From a bacterium (GTDB lineage: Bacteria; Verrucomicrobiota; Lentisphaeria; Victivallales; GWF2-38-69), in the NCBI GenBank assembly GCA_021781705.1, contig JAJXWI010000014.1, positions 1 through 46,204 of the forward strand: 46,204 nt of DNA, written 5' to 3'. Shown one piece after another: positions 16,224-24,776 of this stretch. The notes beneath the pieces were generated by a model. That model saw only the letters and a program-made list of their open reading frames with translations, did not search any database and was not told where the DNA came from. Position 1 is the stretch's first letter. Every line of letters begins with the position of its first letter. A program made the position numbers and the translations under genes.

Positions 16224-16739
16224 CTATTTTTCCTCTTTTTCTGCGTCGTCATTTTTGCTCTTCTCTTCAGTAAAATCATCTGATTTTTGAGGCCTCCAGG
16301 GATTTTTATCGTACTTTTTCCCATCTACCCATGATGTGTTTTTGAACTTTGCATCTGTAAAATTAGCCCCGGCAATATTCGCTCCTTTTAAACTCGCGTC
16401 TGTAAGGTCTGAGCGTGTAAAGTCCGCCCAAAAAAGATTTGCTCCAACAAGGATAGCTTCAGAAAGATTCGTCTCAATAAGATCAGCGCCAACTAAGTTT
16501 GAGCCCATAAGGTATGCTCCATGAAGATTTGCCTTTGAGAGTTTAGCCCCAGCCAAATTTGAATAAATTAAATATGCATCTTTAAGATCTGCGCTAACAA
16601 GATTAGTCATGGTCAAAGCCCCTTCCTGACACTTTTTGGTCTTTAATAATTTATCCACGTCAGATTTAGTATAGGCATTAACCAATACTGAAAATAACAT
16701 TAAAATTGCACAGCACGAATACAGAAATGCTTTTTTCAC
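16224..16739 (-). CDS. Exported pentapeptide-repeat protein
   Basis: 171 aa. A signal peptide (about residues 1-22, ending VLVNAYT) is followed by about 17 tandem pentapeptides of the A(D/N)LXX type (for example ADLKDAYLIYSNLAGAKLSK), which should fold as a right-handed beta-helix. The C-terminus is a charged tail rich in Lys, Glu and Asp. Function is unknown; periplasmic or secreted location is inferred. It converges on arnD with an 8-nt gap. Confidence 0.9.
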   Translation of the reverse strand: MKKAFLYSCCAILMLFSVLVNAYTKSDVDKLLKTKKCQEGALTMTNLVSADLKDAYLIYSNLAGAKLSKANLHGAYLMGSNLVGADLIETNLSEAILVGANLFWADFTRSDLTDASLKGANIAGANFTDAKFKNTSWVDGKKYDKNPWRPQKSDDFTEEKSKNDDAEKEEK

Positions 16740-17025
16740 CTACTCTCCTCCCATACAAAAAGTTTTAACTTGTTCTGATTATATCAAACAAAAGTGAAAA
16801 ATCATACAAAACAACTCCCTTTTAAAGTGGAATCTTTCGTAAAAGTTACTAGCCTATAACCTTCGTAAAAAGGCATAACTCTCTTGCAAGTCTTAAAATT
16901 GAATGATATTTTAAATGCTATTGATCTACTTAGGACGAGAGAGAATTATGTATATGACTATTCCCGAAATATCAATAAATATCTCTCTGTACAATGAATG
17001 GGAAAATTTTAACACCTGACCACTA

Positions 17026-18384
17026 ATGAAGAATAATATCGAATACGTTTATTTTGTAAGTCTTGGCTGTTCCAAAAATTTTGTTGATACAGAAGTGATG
17101 GCTGCCTCTCTCATAAAACATGAGTTCGGGATTACAGATGATGAAAAGTACGCGTCTGTTTTTGTAATTAACACCTGCGCATTTATCCCGCCTGCCCGCA
17201 AGGAAGCCGAAGATAATATATCTAAAGCTATAAAATGGAAGAAGAAAGTTTCAGGCAGAAAGCTGGTCGTAACCGGATGTTTAACGCAATGGGATAAAAA
17301 AGAAGAGTATTCAAAAAAATATTCTGAAGTTGACTTGTGGATCGGAATAAATGAGTTGACAAGCTTATCCGAAAAAATAGTTGCTCTTTTTCGTGATACC
17401 GGTGAAAATAGAAATAAGTTTTTTTGCAAGCGCAACCCTTCCTATTTGTACGATGAAAAAACGCCCAGGTTACAACTTACGCCTGCTCATTACGCTTTTA
17501 TCAAAATTGCCGATGGCTGCGACAATAGATGCAGTTATTGTTCTATTCCTTCGATAAGAGGTTCTCTGCGCAGTAGAAACACGGAATCCATACTTTGTGA
17601 GGCTAAAAATTTAATAACCGGAGGAGTTAAAGAACTTATTCTAATTGCTCAGGATATTACGGCATTTGCTAAGGATAGAAAAGACAAAAAAGATAATCTT
17701 GCAGGGCTCATCGCAAAACTTGACGAAATTAAGGGGAATCACTGGATACGGCTTCACTACCTTCATCCGGAAGGAATAACGGATGAACTAATATCTATCC
17801 TTAAAAACAGCGAACATGTAATTCCTTACCTGGATATACCGATTCAACATATTGCTGGTAATATATTAAAACAGATGAATAGAAAAGTAACTCAAAAAGA
17901 GGTTTTAAATACTTTGGAAAGTCTGCGACAGAATATTCCGGGAATTATAACCAGAACTACTTTTCTTACAGGATTTCCGGGCGAAACTGAAAAAGATTTT
18001 AATGAGCTTAAAAGTTTTGTAAAAGAATGGAAGTTTGAGAGGCTTGGTGTTTTTCCGTTTTACCCTGAACCTGACACTAAAGCGGCAACTATGGATAAAC
18101 AGATACCCTTTGAGATAGCAAAACAGCGTGCTGAGGAGCTACAGAACATGCACACTGAAAACTCCTTATTTTTTAATTCGAAACTTGTAGATAAGGAATT
18201 TAATGTTATTATTGACTCAATGGCTGGTACTAGTGCAGTTGGAAGGACTTACATGGATTCTCCTGACATAGATAACACCGTAACAATCTCAGGATCGAAA
18301 AAACTTAAGCCTGGAGAATTCGCTCGCACTAGAATTAATGGATTTACAGCTTTTGAATTAAAAGGGAAATTGATTAAAAGTTAG
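17026..18384 (+). CDS. rimO: Ribosomal protein S12 methylthiotransferase
   Basis: 452-aa radical SAM enzyme that adds a methylthio group to the conserved Asp of ribosomal protein S12. It has an N-terminal UPF0004 domain (VSLGCSKNFVDTEVM, INTCAFIPPA) with its own Fe-S cysteines. The radical SAM motif CDNRCSYC lies at about Cys165, Cys169 and Cys172, and a C-terminal TRAM domain ends the protein. The SLGCSKNxVDTE wording and ~450-aa length separate RimO from MiaB. There is no clear Shine-Dalgarno before the ATG. It ends 2 nt before pgsA, so translation is probably coupled. Confidence 0.95.
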   Translation: MKNNIEYVYFVSLGCSKNFVDTEVMAASLIKHEFGITDDEKYASVFVINTCAFIPPARKEAEDNISKAIKWKKKVSGRKLVVTGCLTQWDKKEEYSKKYSEVDLWIGINELTSLSEKIVALFRDTGENRNKFFCKRNPSYLYDEKTPRLQLTPAHYAFIKIADGCDNRCSYCSIPSIRGSLRSRNTESILCEAKNLITGGVKELILIAQDITAFAKDRKDKKDNLAGLIAKLDEIKGNHWIRLHYLHPEGITDELISILKNSEHVIPYLDIPIQHIAGNILKQMNRKVTQKEVLNTLESLRQNIPGIITRTTFLTGFPGETEKDFNELKSFVKEWKFERLGVFPFYPEPDTKAATMDKQIPFEIAKQRAEELQNMHTENSLFFNSKLVDKEFNVIIDSMAGTSAVGRTYMDSPDIDNTVTISGSKKLKPGEFARTRINGFTAFELKGKLIKS

Positions 18385-18386
18385 GA

Positions 18387-18992
18387 ATGATCAAAGATAT
18401 GATGAATTTGCCGAATAAAATTACCGTGAGCAGAATAATTCTTGTTTTTATTGTTCTTATACTTGCAAATGTTTATTACAAATTCCCTCACCCGTATGAT
18501 TATGCAATACAAGTAATTGCGGTTATTATTACAGCCATCGCCGCTATGACGGATCTGATAGACGGCTGGATAGCGAGAAAATATAATCTTGTAAGCGATT
18601 TTGGGAAGTTAATAGATCCTCTTGCAGATAAAATATTTGTTATGACAATATTTATAATTTTTGTCGAGACAGTTAATCCGGTTACACGGCATTCAATGCT
18701 TCCGGGCTGGGTTGTTGTTGTGGTTCTCGCGCGGGAGTTTTTGGTTACGGGGCTGCGTTCATTGGCAGCAGCTAAAGGAGATGTTATAGCGGCTGACAAT
18801 CTTGGCAAGTTAAAAACTGCTACGCAAATGGGATTTTTTGTATTTGGCGGGTTTATATGGCTGAATATTCTTCCTCTTCAGGGGGCAATAAAGGTCATGT
18901 GGTGTATTTCTATGGGTATAGTTGCCATGATAACAATATACTCAGGGTTGGGCTATTTCATAAAGTACAGACACCTGTATCTAAACCCCTAA
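18387..18992 (+). CDS. pgsA: CDP-diacylglycerol-glycerol-3-phosphate 3-phosphatidyltransferase
   Basis: 201-aa integral membrane enzyme making phosphatidylglycerol phosphate, the committed step to phosphatidylglycerol. The CDP-alcohol phosphotransferase signature D-x2-D-G-x2-A-R-x8-G-x3-D-x3-D is complete in the segment from DLIDGWIAR to KLIDPLADK (about residues 55-79). MNLPNKITVSRI is the typical N-terminus, so the start may be the ATG at 18402 rather than 18387. About five hydrophobic segments are visible. Second gene of the rimO-pgsA unit; it converges with the metallophosphoesterase. Confidence 0.95.
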   Translation: MIKDMMNLPNKITVSRIILVFIVLILANVYYKFPHPYDYAIQVIAVIITAIAAMTDLIDGWIARKYNLVSDFGKLIDPLADKIFVMTIFIIFVETVNPVTRHSMLPGWVVVVVLAREFLVTGLRSLAAAKGDVIAADNLGKLKTATQMGFFVFGGFIWLNILPLQGAIKVMWCISMGIVAMITIYSGLGYFIKYRHLYLNP

Positions 18993-19033
18993 ATAGAAGA
19001 AGAATTAAAGATAAGTATTTTTTTCGATATCTT

Positions 19034-20296
19034 CTACTCAGACTTAGCCGGAATAGTAGCGGAATAAAGGAGTTTGCCCGGATATTTATCAGTGTATTCG
19101 TAAACTCCGACCATATAAGAGCCATCGGTATTTTTCTCCGTTTCAACATATGTGCACTTTTTCGCGCGATCTATCCATGTTCCACTGTTTGCATATATTT
19201 TACCATTTTTCTTGATGAGTTCTGCTGCGTGCGTGTGACCAAATACTACAATTTGATGTTTATCATCTTTGTTGTCTATGTAAACTTTTAAAGCTGCTTT
19301 TGATAAAGCTCCCATGTCGCTTAGGACCGCTGTTGCTGCATCTACTTTTGTTGTTGGCCAATTTTCAAATAAATTAGAATATTTTTTATCAACATCTACT
19401 CCATTTATATCTTTAAAATTATCAAGTCCCTTCATTACAAAAATGATGGCCTCCAACTTTTTGTTACCTATATCCAGCAAAGGTATCGTTTTTAAATACA
19501 CTAATATGAGTTTAAAAACAGTTTCATTTATACCCTTTAGAGAAGCATTAGAAGAACAGGTTTGGAGAATCTTCAGAGATTTTTTTTGAAGAATCTCTGG
19601 AGTTGTTATTATTCCTCCTCCATGTGCCGCTTTGTATGAAGCTGCCCTAGTAATAAAATGTCCTACAGGTAGGCTTTGTTGCGTATCATCAGCAATATCA
19701 AAAACGTCGCGAGCATTAAATAAGCAATAGTCATGTCCATGTTCTGCGACTATTATACCATCTTCAGATTCATATTTACCAGTTCCCTGAAAGGTTCCTT
19801 CTATATAAACGATTCCGGGGATTATTTTTTGCAGAGTATCTTCAGTTAAAAGCATATCATGATTTCCTGGGACATATATTAATCGTCCATCAAGAGCTAA
19901 CTGTTGGAACCCTTTGATAACAGGTGCATTTATTGGGTTTGTTTGTTCGTCTACACTTCCCATTTTTATAAACATATCATCGACATTTTTAGCCCCATGC
20001 AGAGGATCTTCGTCATACGGACAAACCCATCCGTCAAACAAATCTCCCAATATTACGATATTTTTTACATCTCTATCCTTTTCTACGTTCTCTAAAAATT
20101 TTGTAAGCAACTTTGAATTCTTGTTGAACCAGCCATAACAGCTATATTTTTTGTCTGGTGGAACAATGCTGCTGTAATCGCACATATGAATGTCGCTTAT
20201 GAAGATTGTCTTGGTGCTCTCGTCTTCATCAGCCTTTAGGGGTGTTGCTAATAAAGATAGAATAATAGCAATTAATGCGAATGTTTTTTTAATCAT
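19034..20296 (-). CDS. Exported calcineurin-like metallophosphoesterase
   Basis: 420 aa with a signal peptide (about residues 1-22, cut near LKADED). The metallophosphoesterase motifs follow in order: D-x-H in IFISDIHMCD, G-D-x-x-D in ILGDLFDGW, G-N-H-D in YVPGNHDML, the single His in AEHGHDY and G-H-x-H in VVFGHTHAAEL. All dimetal ligands appear present. A helical insert of about 120 residues lies between the last two motifs. The layout resembles UDP-2,3-diacylglucosamine hydrolase (LpxH-like) cores but the protein is longer and exported, so its substrate is unknown. No neighbour suggests a pathway. Confidence 0.88.
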   Translation of the reverse strand: MIKKTFALIAIILSLLATPLKADEDESTKTIFISDIHMCDYSSIVPPDKKYSCYGWFNKNSKLLTKFLENVEKDRDVKNIVILGDLFDGWVCPYDEDPLHGAKNVDDMFIKMGSVDEQTNPINAPVIKGFQQLALDGRLIYVPGNHDMLLTEDTLQKIIPGIVYIEGTFQGTGKYESEDGIIVAEHGHDYCLFNARDVFDIADDTQQSLPVGHFITRAASYKAAHGGGIITTPEILQKKSLKILQTCSSNASLKGINETVFKLILVYLKTIPLLDIGNKKLEAIIFVMKGLDNFKDINGVDVDKKYSNLFENWPTTKVDAATAVLSDMGALSKAALKVYIDNKDDKHQIVVFGHTHAAELIKKNGKIYANSGTWIDRAKKCTYVETEKNTDGSYMVGVYEYTDKYPGKLLYSATIPAKSE

Positions 20297-20408
20297 AAAC
20301 TTGACTCCGTGTTTATTTTGTTTCTTTAATATATGGGGGTGAGTATATCATTTTTTGGAAAATATTAAAGTATCTTTAAATCTTGAATCTATAGAAATGT
20401 ATTTCATC

Positions 20409-20443
20409 CTAGCAGTTTGTCGGCCTTTGCCCCAAACTGCTAG
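20409..20443. repeat. Dispersed ~36-nt palindrome, copy 2
   Basis: Perfect 11-bp arms CTAGCAGTTTG and CAAACTGCTAG around a 13-nt centre containing TCGGCCTTTGCC. It shares the CTAGCAG...CTGCTAG ends with the copies at 1267 and 20615. Confidence 0.65.
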
Positions 20444-20614
20444 ATATTTATATAAAAACGCTCATTTTTCTCTCGGAAATTATTCTTAATGATACCGGAT
20501 TAAGTATTCCTGAAGAAATTAAAAGCGCTTATTTATGCGCAGGAAAAACCATTTTATGAGCTAAAAGCAAGAGTTCACACTAAAATTTTATATGTATCAA
20601 TGGAGAAATTTTAT

Positions 20615-20650
20615 TAGCAGGATGTCGAGACGAAGTCCGACAGGCTGCTA
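20615..20650. repeat. Dispersed ~36-nt palindrome, copy 3
   Basis: TAGCAG, TGTCG and GAC on the left pair with GTC, CGACA and CTGCTA on the right around GAA-type centre bases. It closely matches copy 1 including the flanking GAAATTTTA upstream. Confidence 0.65.
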
Positions 20651-20669
20651 GTAAAAACTATTTCAAAAG

Positions 20670-20698
20670 TTCACACTTGTCGCGGATCGTAGTATATC
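20670..20698 (+). promoter_or_regulatory. Candidate promoter of a small RNA
   Basis: TTCACA (20670-20675; one mismatch to the -35 consensus), a 17-nt spacer and TATATC (20693-20698; 4 of 6). Directly downstream is a structured segment ending in a terminator. Confidence 0.35.
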
Positions 20699-20704
20699 CT
20701 GGTA

Positions 20705-20796
20705 AAAGATTCAAGGGTATGAAAATATATCGAATGGCATTTTAGCCATGGACGGTGAGTCCGCAGAATAGGAAAAACTCATTCTGTCTTTTTTTA
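20705..20796 (+). ncRNA. Candidate small structured RNA
   Basis: About 92 nt between a plausible promoter and a Rho-independent terminator, with no ORF. Two adjoining small stems are visible: ATGGC/GCCAT (20734-20749) and GGAC/GTCC (20750-20762), followed by the terminator stem. I do not recognise a known family: the 4.5S RNA tetraloop and the tmRNA and 6S hallmarks were looked for and are absent. Support comes only from structure and position. Confidence 0.3.
20764..20796 (+). terminator. Rho-independent terminator upstream of der
   Basis: CAGAAT (20764-20769) pairs with ATTCTG (20781-20786), optionally extended by AG/CT across one bulge, and is followed by TCTTTTTTT. No coding gene ends just before it on this strand. 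Confidence 0.6.
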
Positions 20797-20897
20797 ATTG
20801 CCTTATTCGATTTGTCAAAAAACAACGGAAGAGATTGTCTTACTTCTGTTATCCTAAAATATTACATGCTTTAATTTGAACTGAGACTTCTACAAGC

Positions 20898-20927
20898 TTG
20901 AACTCCGCTTTAGTTCTGTAATATTAT
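20898..20927 (+). promoter_or_regulatory. Candidate der promoter
   Basis: TTGAAC (20898-20903), an 18-nt spacer and TATTAT (20922-20927) lie 37 nt before the der ATG. Confidence 0.35.
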
Positions 20928-20964
20928 AGCAAGATAATAATAGTTTTTCCAGTATAGGTTAAAA

Positions 20965-22353
20965 ATGGATCAAAATTTTGAAAATGCTTCCCAAACAGGG
21001 ACAATCCCGACAGTAGTAATAGTTGGTAGGCCAAATGTCGGAAAATCTGCACTTTTTAATGCCATTACAGGGAAAAGAATTGCTATTGTTCATGAGGAAA
21101 GCGGCGTAACCAGAGACAACATTCTCTGCCCTGTAAAATTCAAGAACCACTATTTTCAACTGATAGATACAGGCGGGTTGGGGCATGGTAAGCTTAAGGT
21201 CACTAAACATATTTCCTTCTTTGATACGGAGATAGCAAAACAGGTAAAAGTCGCAATAGATTCTGCTGATATTATACTTCAGGTAACAGACATAACTGCA
21301 GGAATCGCTCCGCTCGATGAAGAAGTAGCCAGAACAATCAGAAAATCAGGAAAAAAAACAATTCTTGTTGTAAACAAAGCAGACAACCCGAAAATGGAAG
21401 AATCCGTTTCAGAATTTACTCATCTGGGATTTGATGAAATTATCTGTGTTTCGTGTTTGCATAGGCGGGGGATAACAAGCCTTATGGAAACTTTCACGAA
21501 GTATTTGCCTGAGATCACCCCCGAGGAAGAAAAGCGGAGGATAATGATATCTGTCATAGGTCGGCCAAATGTCGGAAAATCCTCAATTATCAATAAGCTT
21601 CTTGGCGAAGAAAAAGCAATCGTAAGTAATATTGCGGGAACAACCCGGGACGCCGTCAATTCTCCGTTCGACATAAAAGTCGGAGAAGAAATTTTACCAA
21701 TAACGTTGATCGATACTGCAGGGCTCAGAAAACAAGGCAGAGCAGACAGTGCTGTAGAAATTTTCAGTATCATGAGGGCAAAAGATGCTATTGATCGTTC
21801 GGATATAGTAATCCTGGTAATTGAAGCGGCTGAAATGGGAGCCACCGCACAAGACGCTCACATTGGAAGGTTAATTAGTGATGCAGGAAAAGGTTGTATT
21901 ATAATAGCCAACAAATGGGATAATTGCAGCGGGCTACAACAAAAAAAAGTAATCGACGAAATAAAGAGAACTATCCCATTCCTGACATATGCGCCAATTG
22001 TTTTTACCTGTGCTGTTAGCGGCTATAATTTTAAAAACATATTAACGGAAATAAAAGATGTTAACGAGCAGTATAAAGTAAAGATACCCACTTCTGCACT
22101 GAATAAAGTCATTTCTGACATCATGGAACACACATCTCCTCCATGCATCAAAAACAGGTTCTTCAAGATTTATTACGGAACTATGATATCAAGCAGACCA
22201 CCGCTATTTTCACTTTTTGTAAATGATCCAAAAATATGCCCGAATCACTATCTTAACTATCTAAAAAATAGCATCAGGAAAGCTTTCGGATTCAAAGGTC
22301 TTCCTATTCATCTAAAATTGACCAAGCGAAAAAAGCCGAACGAAAATAATTAA
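20965..22353 (+). CDS. der: Ribosome biogenesis GTPase Der (EngA)
   Basis: 462-aa protein with two tandem GTPase domains and a C-terminal KH-like domain, needed for 50S subunit assembly. The first P-loop GRPNVGKSALFNA is near residue 21 with NKAD near 134; the second GRPNVGKSSIINK is near 199 with NKWD near 315. DTGGL and DTAGL switch II motifs are both present. The C-terminal ~80 residues (PPCIKNRFFKIYYGTMISSRPP, FVND) are the Der KH-like domain. Monocistronic here, with its own candidate promoter. Confidence 0.97.
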   Translation: MDQNFENASQTGTIPTVVIVGRPNVGKSALFNAITGKRIAIVHEESGVTRDNILCPVKFKNHYFQLIDTGGLGHGKLKVTKHISFFDTEIAKQVKVAIDSADIILQVTDITAGIAPLDEEVARTIRKSGKKTILVVNKADNPKMEESVSEFTHLGFDEIICVSCLHRRGITSLMETFTKYLPEITPEEEKRRIMISVIGRPNVGKSSIINKLLGEEKAIVSNIAGTTRDAVNSPFDIKVGEEILPITLIDTAGLRKQGRADSAVEIFSIMRAKDAIDRSDIVILVIEAAEMGATAQDAHIGRLISDAGKGCIIIANKWDNCSGLQQKKVIDEIKRTIPFLTYAPIVFTCAVSGYNFKNILTEIKDVNEQYKVKIPTSALNKVISDIMEHTSPPCIKNRFFKIYYGTMISSRPPLFSLFVNDPKICPNHYLNYLKNSIRKAFGFKGLPIHLKLTKRKKPNENN

Positions 22354-22502
22354 TGCAGCTCAGACTCTTCCGTTCTCCCCCGCTTGCGAGCAGAACGATA
22401 TAGCCCAGACGGCAATATAATTTTATTCGACCCAATCTATAATTTTTTCTTGACCTTGCCAGGTGTGTCTAGCGTATCATTTTATTACTTTCGAATATCT
22501 AT

Positions 22503-23483
22503 TTGGAATTAACCTGGCTTCCTAGGGAATTTTTGATTTTGAGGCTGTTTCATATGGAGGTTTTGAGAGGAAACCGCGCCGATAATTCTACCCTTAGGTC
22601 ATTGTTAGAAAATCTGAAACGGCGGTTTGTCTTTAAAAAAGCAGTCTTTGTATTTGATGGGGGGATGAGCAGTTATTTGAATTTAGAACAAATAACTGCG
22701 GAAGAGATGGATTATGTTACCCGCCTTTCCTCATCAACTTTGCAGTCATTGATTAAAGATTTGCCGCACGATAACCAACCTGAATTATGTGGTCGCAACT
22801 AGCTAATTGAATTTGAAGTAAACGCAACTCGATATGTTGTGGCTGGAAGCGAATTTCGCCGACATTGCGATCACGAACGCCGTACGGCCAGAATTGCCGA
22901 AGGGATTGACGCCTTAAGCAAAATATCAGCCGTTAATCGCAAGAGTTTTAACACTCAAAAGCTATCTAGCCAGGTCGGGCGAAAACTGCTTACATTAAAA
23001 GCGCATAAATATTTTGAATATCACATCAAGTCAAATGGAAAATTGGAGTGGAATTTAAAGTCCGATGTCATTGAACAGGAATCACGCCTGGCTGGCTGGT
23101 ATGTGCTTTCTACTTCTATTTCTACCCAAATGGCTCCAAAAGAATGTATTTTTAAATGTTATCGTAGTTTACTGGAAGGTGAAAGCGCTTTTCGACAGAT
23201 TAAAACTTATCTTAAAATGTATCCCGTCTTTCATTATCGTCCCGACAGAGTGCGTAATCATATTCGTATCTGTTTTCTTTCTTACTGGATAAACGCTAGA
23301 CTTGGAATTGAATGGCCTGGACGTGGCGAACATCGTGAAGTACCGTTGATCCTCTCAGAACTTCAACAAATCAAGATTAAAAAATTACGGCTTGGTAAAA
23401 AAAACAGTAAAAACACTTATTGCAGATATTCCAAAGAAACTAAAAAAACTGTTGGAAAAATTAGACCTGATTCATATCTTTGA
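22503..23483 (+). pseudogene. Decayed IS1634-like (IS4-superfamily) transposase
   Basis: One reading frame broken by an in-frame TAG at 22800-22802. The upstream part has EVLRGNRADNSTLRSLLENL and VFVFDGGM (second catalytic Asp, normally DRGM). The downstream part has YRSLLEGESAFRQIKTYL (catalytic Glu) and the typical PVFHYRPDRVRNHI tail. The reading frame is about 327 codons against roughly 500 in intact relatives, and the region with the first catalytic Asp is missing. It is therefore both 5'-truncated and nonsense-mutated and cannot make active transposase. Flanking imperfect terminal repeats may mark the element's ends. Confidence 0.85.
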
Positions 23484-23576
23484 TACCGTACCGAAGCGGG
23501 GTTTGTAGACAGAAAATTTTTGGAAAGGTATCGATTTTGAGCCTAATTTTGTCTCACTCTTTAGGAACTTAGGTTA
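22510..23576 (+). mobile_element. Internally deleted insertion sequence relic
   Basis: Left end TAACCTGGCTTCCTAGGGAAT (22510-22530) and the reverse complement of the right end (23556-23576) match at 15 of 21 positions, including the blocks TAACCT and TTCCTA. They enclose the transposase remnant. The left repeat directly abuts mid-transposase sequence, so an internal deletion is implied if the repeats are real. No target-site duplication is evident. Confidence 0.4.
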
Positions 23577-23817
23577 GTACACCATAAAACCTGCAAAATC
23601 AGGATAGTCAGAAAACCAGCATTAGCTTTATAGGCAAAACATGATATTACATCACATAAATAGTTTATTTTGAACAAAAGAGAATAATCCTCGCAGGATA
23701 GTAACTTAAAAAATGCTGGCAAAATTGCAAACCCGCACAAAAGAAGCAAGGTATGGCTTAACGAAAATTTAATAATCACCAAATAAAAAAGATGAAAGTC
23801 AGAGATCCCAAAAAGCT
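23577..23817. other. Gene-free spacer right of the IS relic
   Basis: Together with the IS tail this makes a 334-nt gap before the TPR gene. I see no ORF, hairpin or repeat of note, and no clear Shine-Dalgarno for the next gene. Confidence 0.5.
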
Positions 23818-24741
23818 ATGAAAATGAAATTTATTGAAATATCCATGTTTAAAGGACTATTTACAGTGTGTGTGTTATTGCTAACCTTGAATTGTTATCA
23901 GCTATACGGAGACAATGTTCGAGTTTACTATGATGCTCATGATAAGAGTGTAAAAGTACATAGAACACAAAACCGATCAGGGATCACTGTTGAAACTGTT
24001 TCAGTTGATTTGACTGATGTGCAAACATGGGAGGCTGCAAAGAAAATTTTCGCAGAAGTACGAAAAAATGTGTGGCAAATTAATTTATATATTGATCTGC
24101 AGTTCTATCATAATGATAAGATATATAATCCTAATTTAGTACATCCTGATAGGTTAAAGAGAATAATTAGTGAAGAAAATTCTCAACAGGAAGGCGAAGC
24201 CTTTTTTTGCTTAGGAGATTTGTTTTATAAACTAAAGAGTGAAGGTGCTGAAGCATGTTACAATCAAGCGATATTCGCAGCAAATTGTGCAAAAGATCCC
24301 TCACTAGCAGCTAAGGTTTTTTATAATTTAGGAGTTTTTTATGAGGAACAAGGCAAGCTTGAAGAGACTGAGAGATGTTACCAGAGTGCGGTAGATGCGG
24401 CAATGGGTGCAAAAAATCTTTCACTAAAGGCTAGGGCTTTTTTAAATTTAGGAAATTTGTATAATGAACAAGATAAACTTGAAGATGCTGGAAAATGTTA
24501 TCAGAATGTGATAGGGGCAGCAAAGGCTGTAAAAGATCCTTCTATGGCTGTTAGGGATCTTGTTAGTTTGGGAGATTTGTTTAAGCAGCAAGGCAAACTT
24601 GAAGATGCTGGAAAATGTTACCAGAGAGTGATAGATGCAGCAAGGGCTGCAAATAATCCTTCCTTAGAAGCTAAGGCTTCCTCAGTATTAGAAAATTTGC
24701 ATAAATTAAGTAATTTGAAACCCGAAACTTTAGGTAATTAA
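23818..24741 (+). CDS. Exported TPR-repeat protein
   Basis: 307 aa. A hydrophobic export signal (about residues 10-31, FKGLFTVCVLLLTL) with a Cys at 26 is followed by a ~95-residue unrecognised domain, then four TPR-like units at residues 127-165, 166-205, 206-245 and 246-285. The units follow L-G-x-L-(F/Y)-x-x-Q-x-K-L-E-x-A-x-x-C-Y-x-x-(A/V)-(I/V). The 40-residue period is longer than the classic 34 and closer to kinesin-light-chain-type repeats. It likely mediates protein binding outside the cytoplasm. It is 35 nt upstream of the exported aldo/keto-reductase-like gene, suggesting a joint function. The start is either 23818 or the ATG two codons on. Confidence 0.8.
   Translation: MKMKFIEISMFKGLFTVCVLLLTLNCYQLYGDNVRVYYDAHDKSVKVHRTQNRSGITVETVSVDLTDVQTWEAAKKIFAEVRKNVWQINLYIDLQFYHNDKIYNPNLVHPDRLKRIISEENSQQEGEAFFCLGDLFYKLKSEGAEACYNQAIFAANCAKDPSLAAKVFYNLGVFYEEQGKLEETERCYQSAVDAAMGAKNLSLKARAFLNLGNLYNEQDKLEDAGKCYQNVIGAAKAVKDPSMAVRDLVSLGDLFKQQGKLEDAGKCYQRVIDAARAANNPSLEAKASSVLENLHKLSNLKPETLGN
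24313..24672 (+). repeat. Three 120-nt tandem coding repeats in the TPR gene
   Basis: Three consecutive 40-codon units are still similar at the DNA level. The last two share a run beginning AAACTTGAAGATGCTGGAAA with only scattered changes around it. This points to fairly recent unit duplication. Confidence 0.7.
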
Positions 24742-24776
24742 ACTAAATAACCAACCAATAAAAGAGGAGAAAGTTT

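Larger units (their letters stand above)
20297..20964. other. 668-nt gene-free region between divergent genes
   Basis: Lies between the metallophosphoesterase (minus) and der (plus). It holds two copies of the dispersed palindrome, a candidate promoter-small RNA-terminator unit, and a candidate der promoter. A stop-to-stop stretch at about 20440-20560 reads plausibly as protein (SIPEEIKSAYLCAGK) but has no start codon, so it may be a gene remnant or chance. Confidence 0.5.

Noticed and set aside
20440-20560. Plus-strand frame reading NDTGLSIPEEIKSAYLCAGK
   Set aside because: No start codon or ribosome-binding site. It may be a gene remnant but cannot be supported as a gene.
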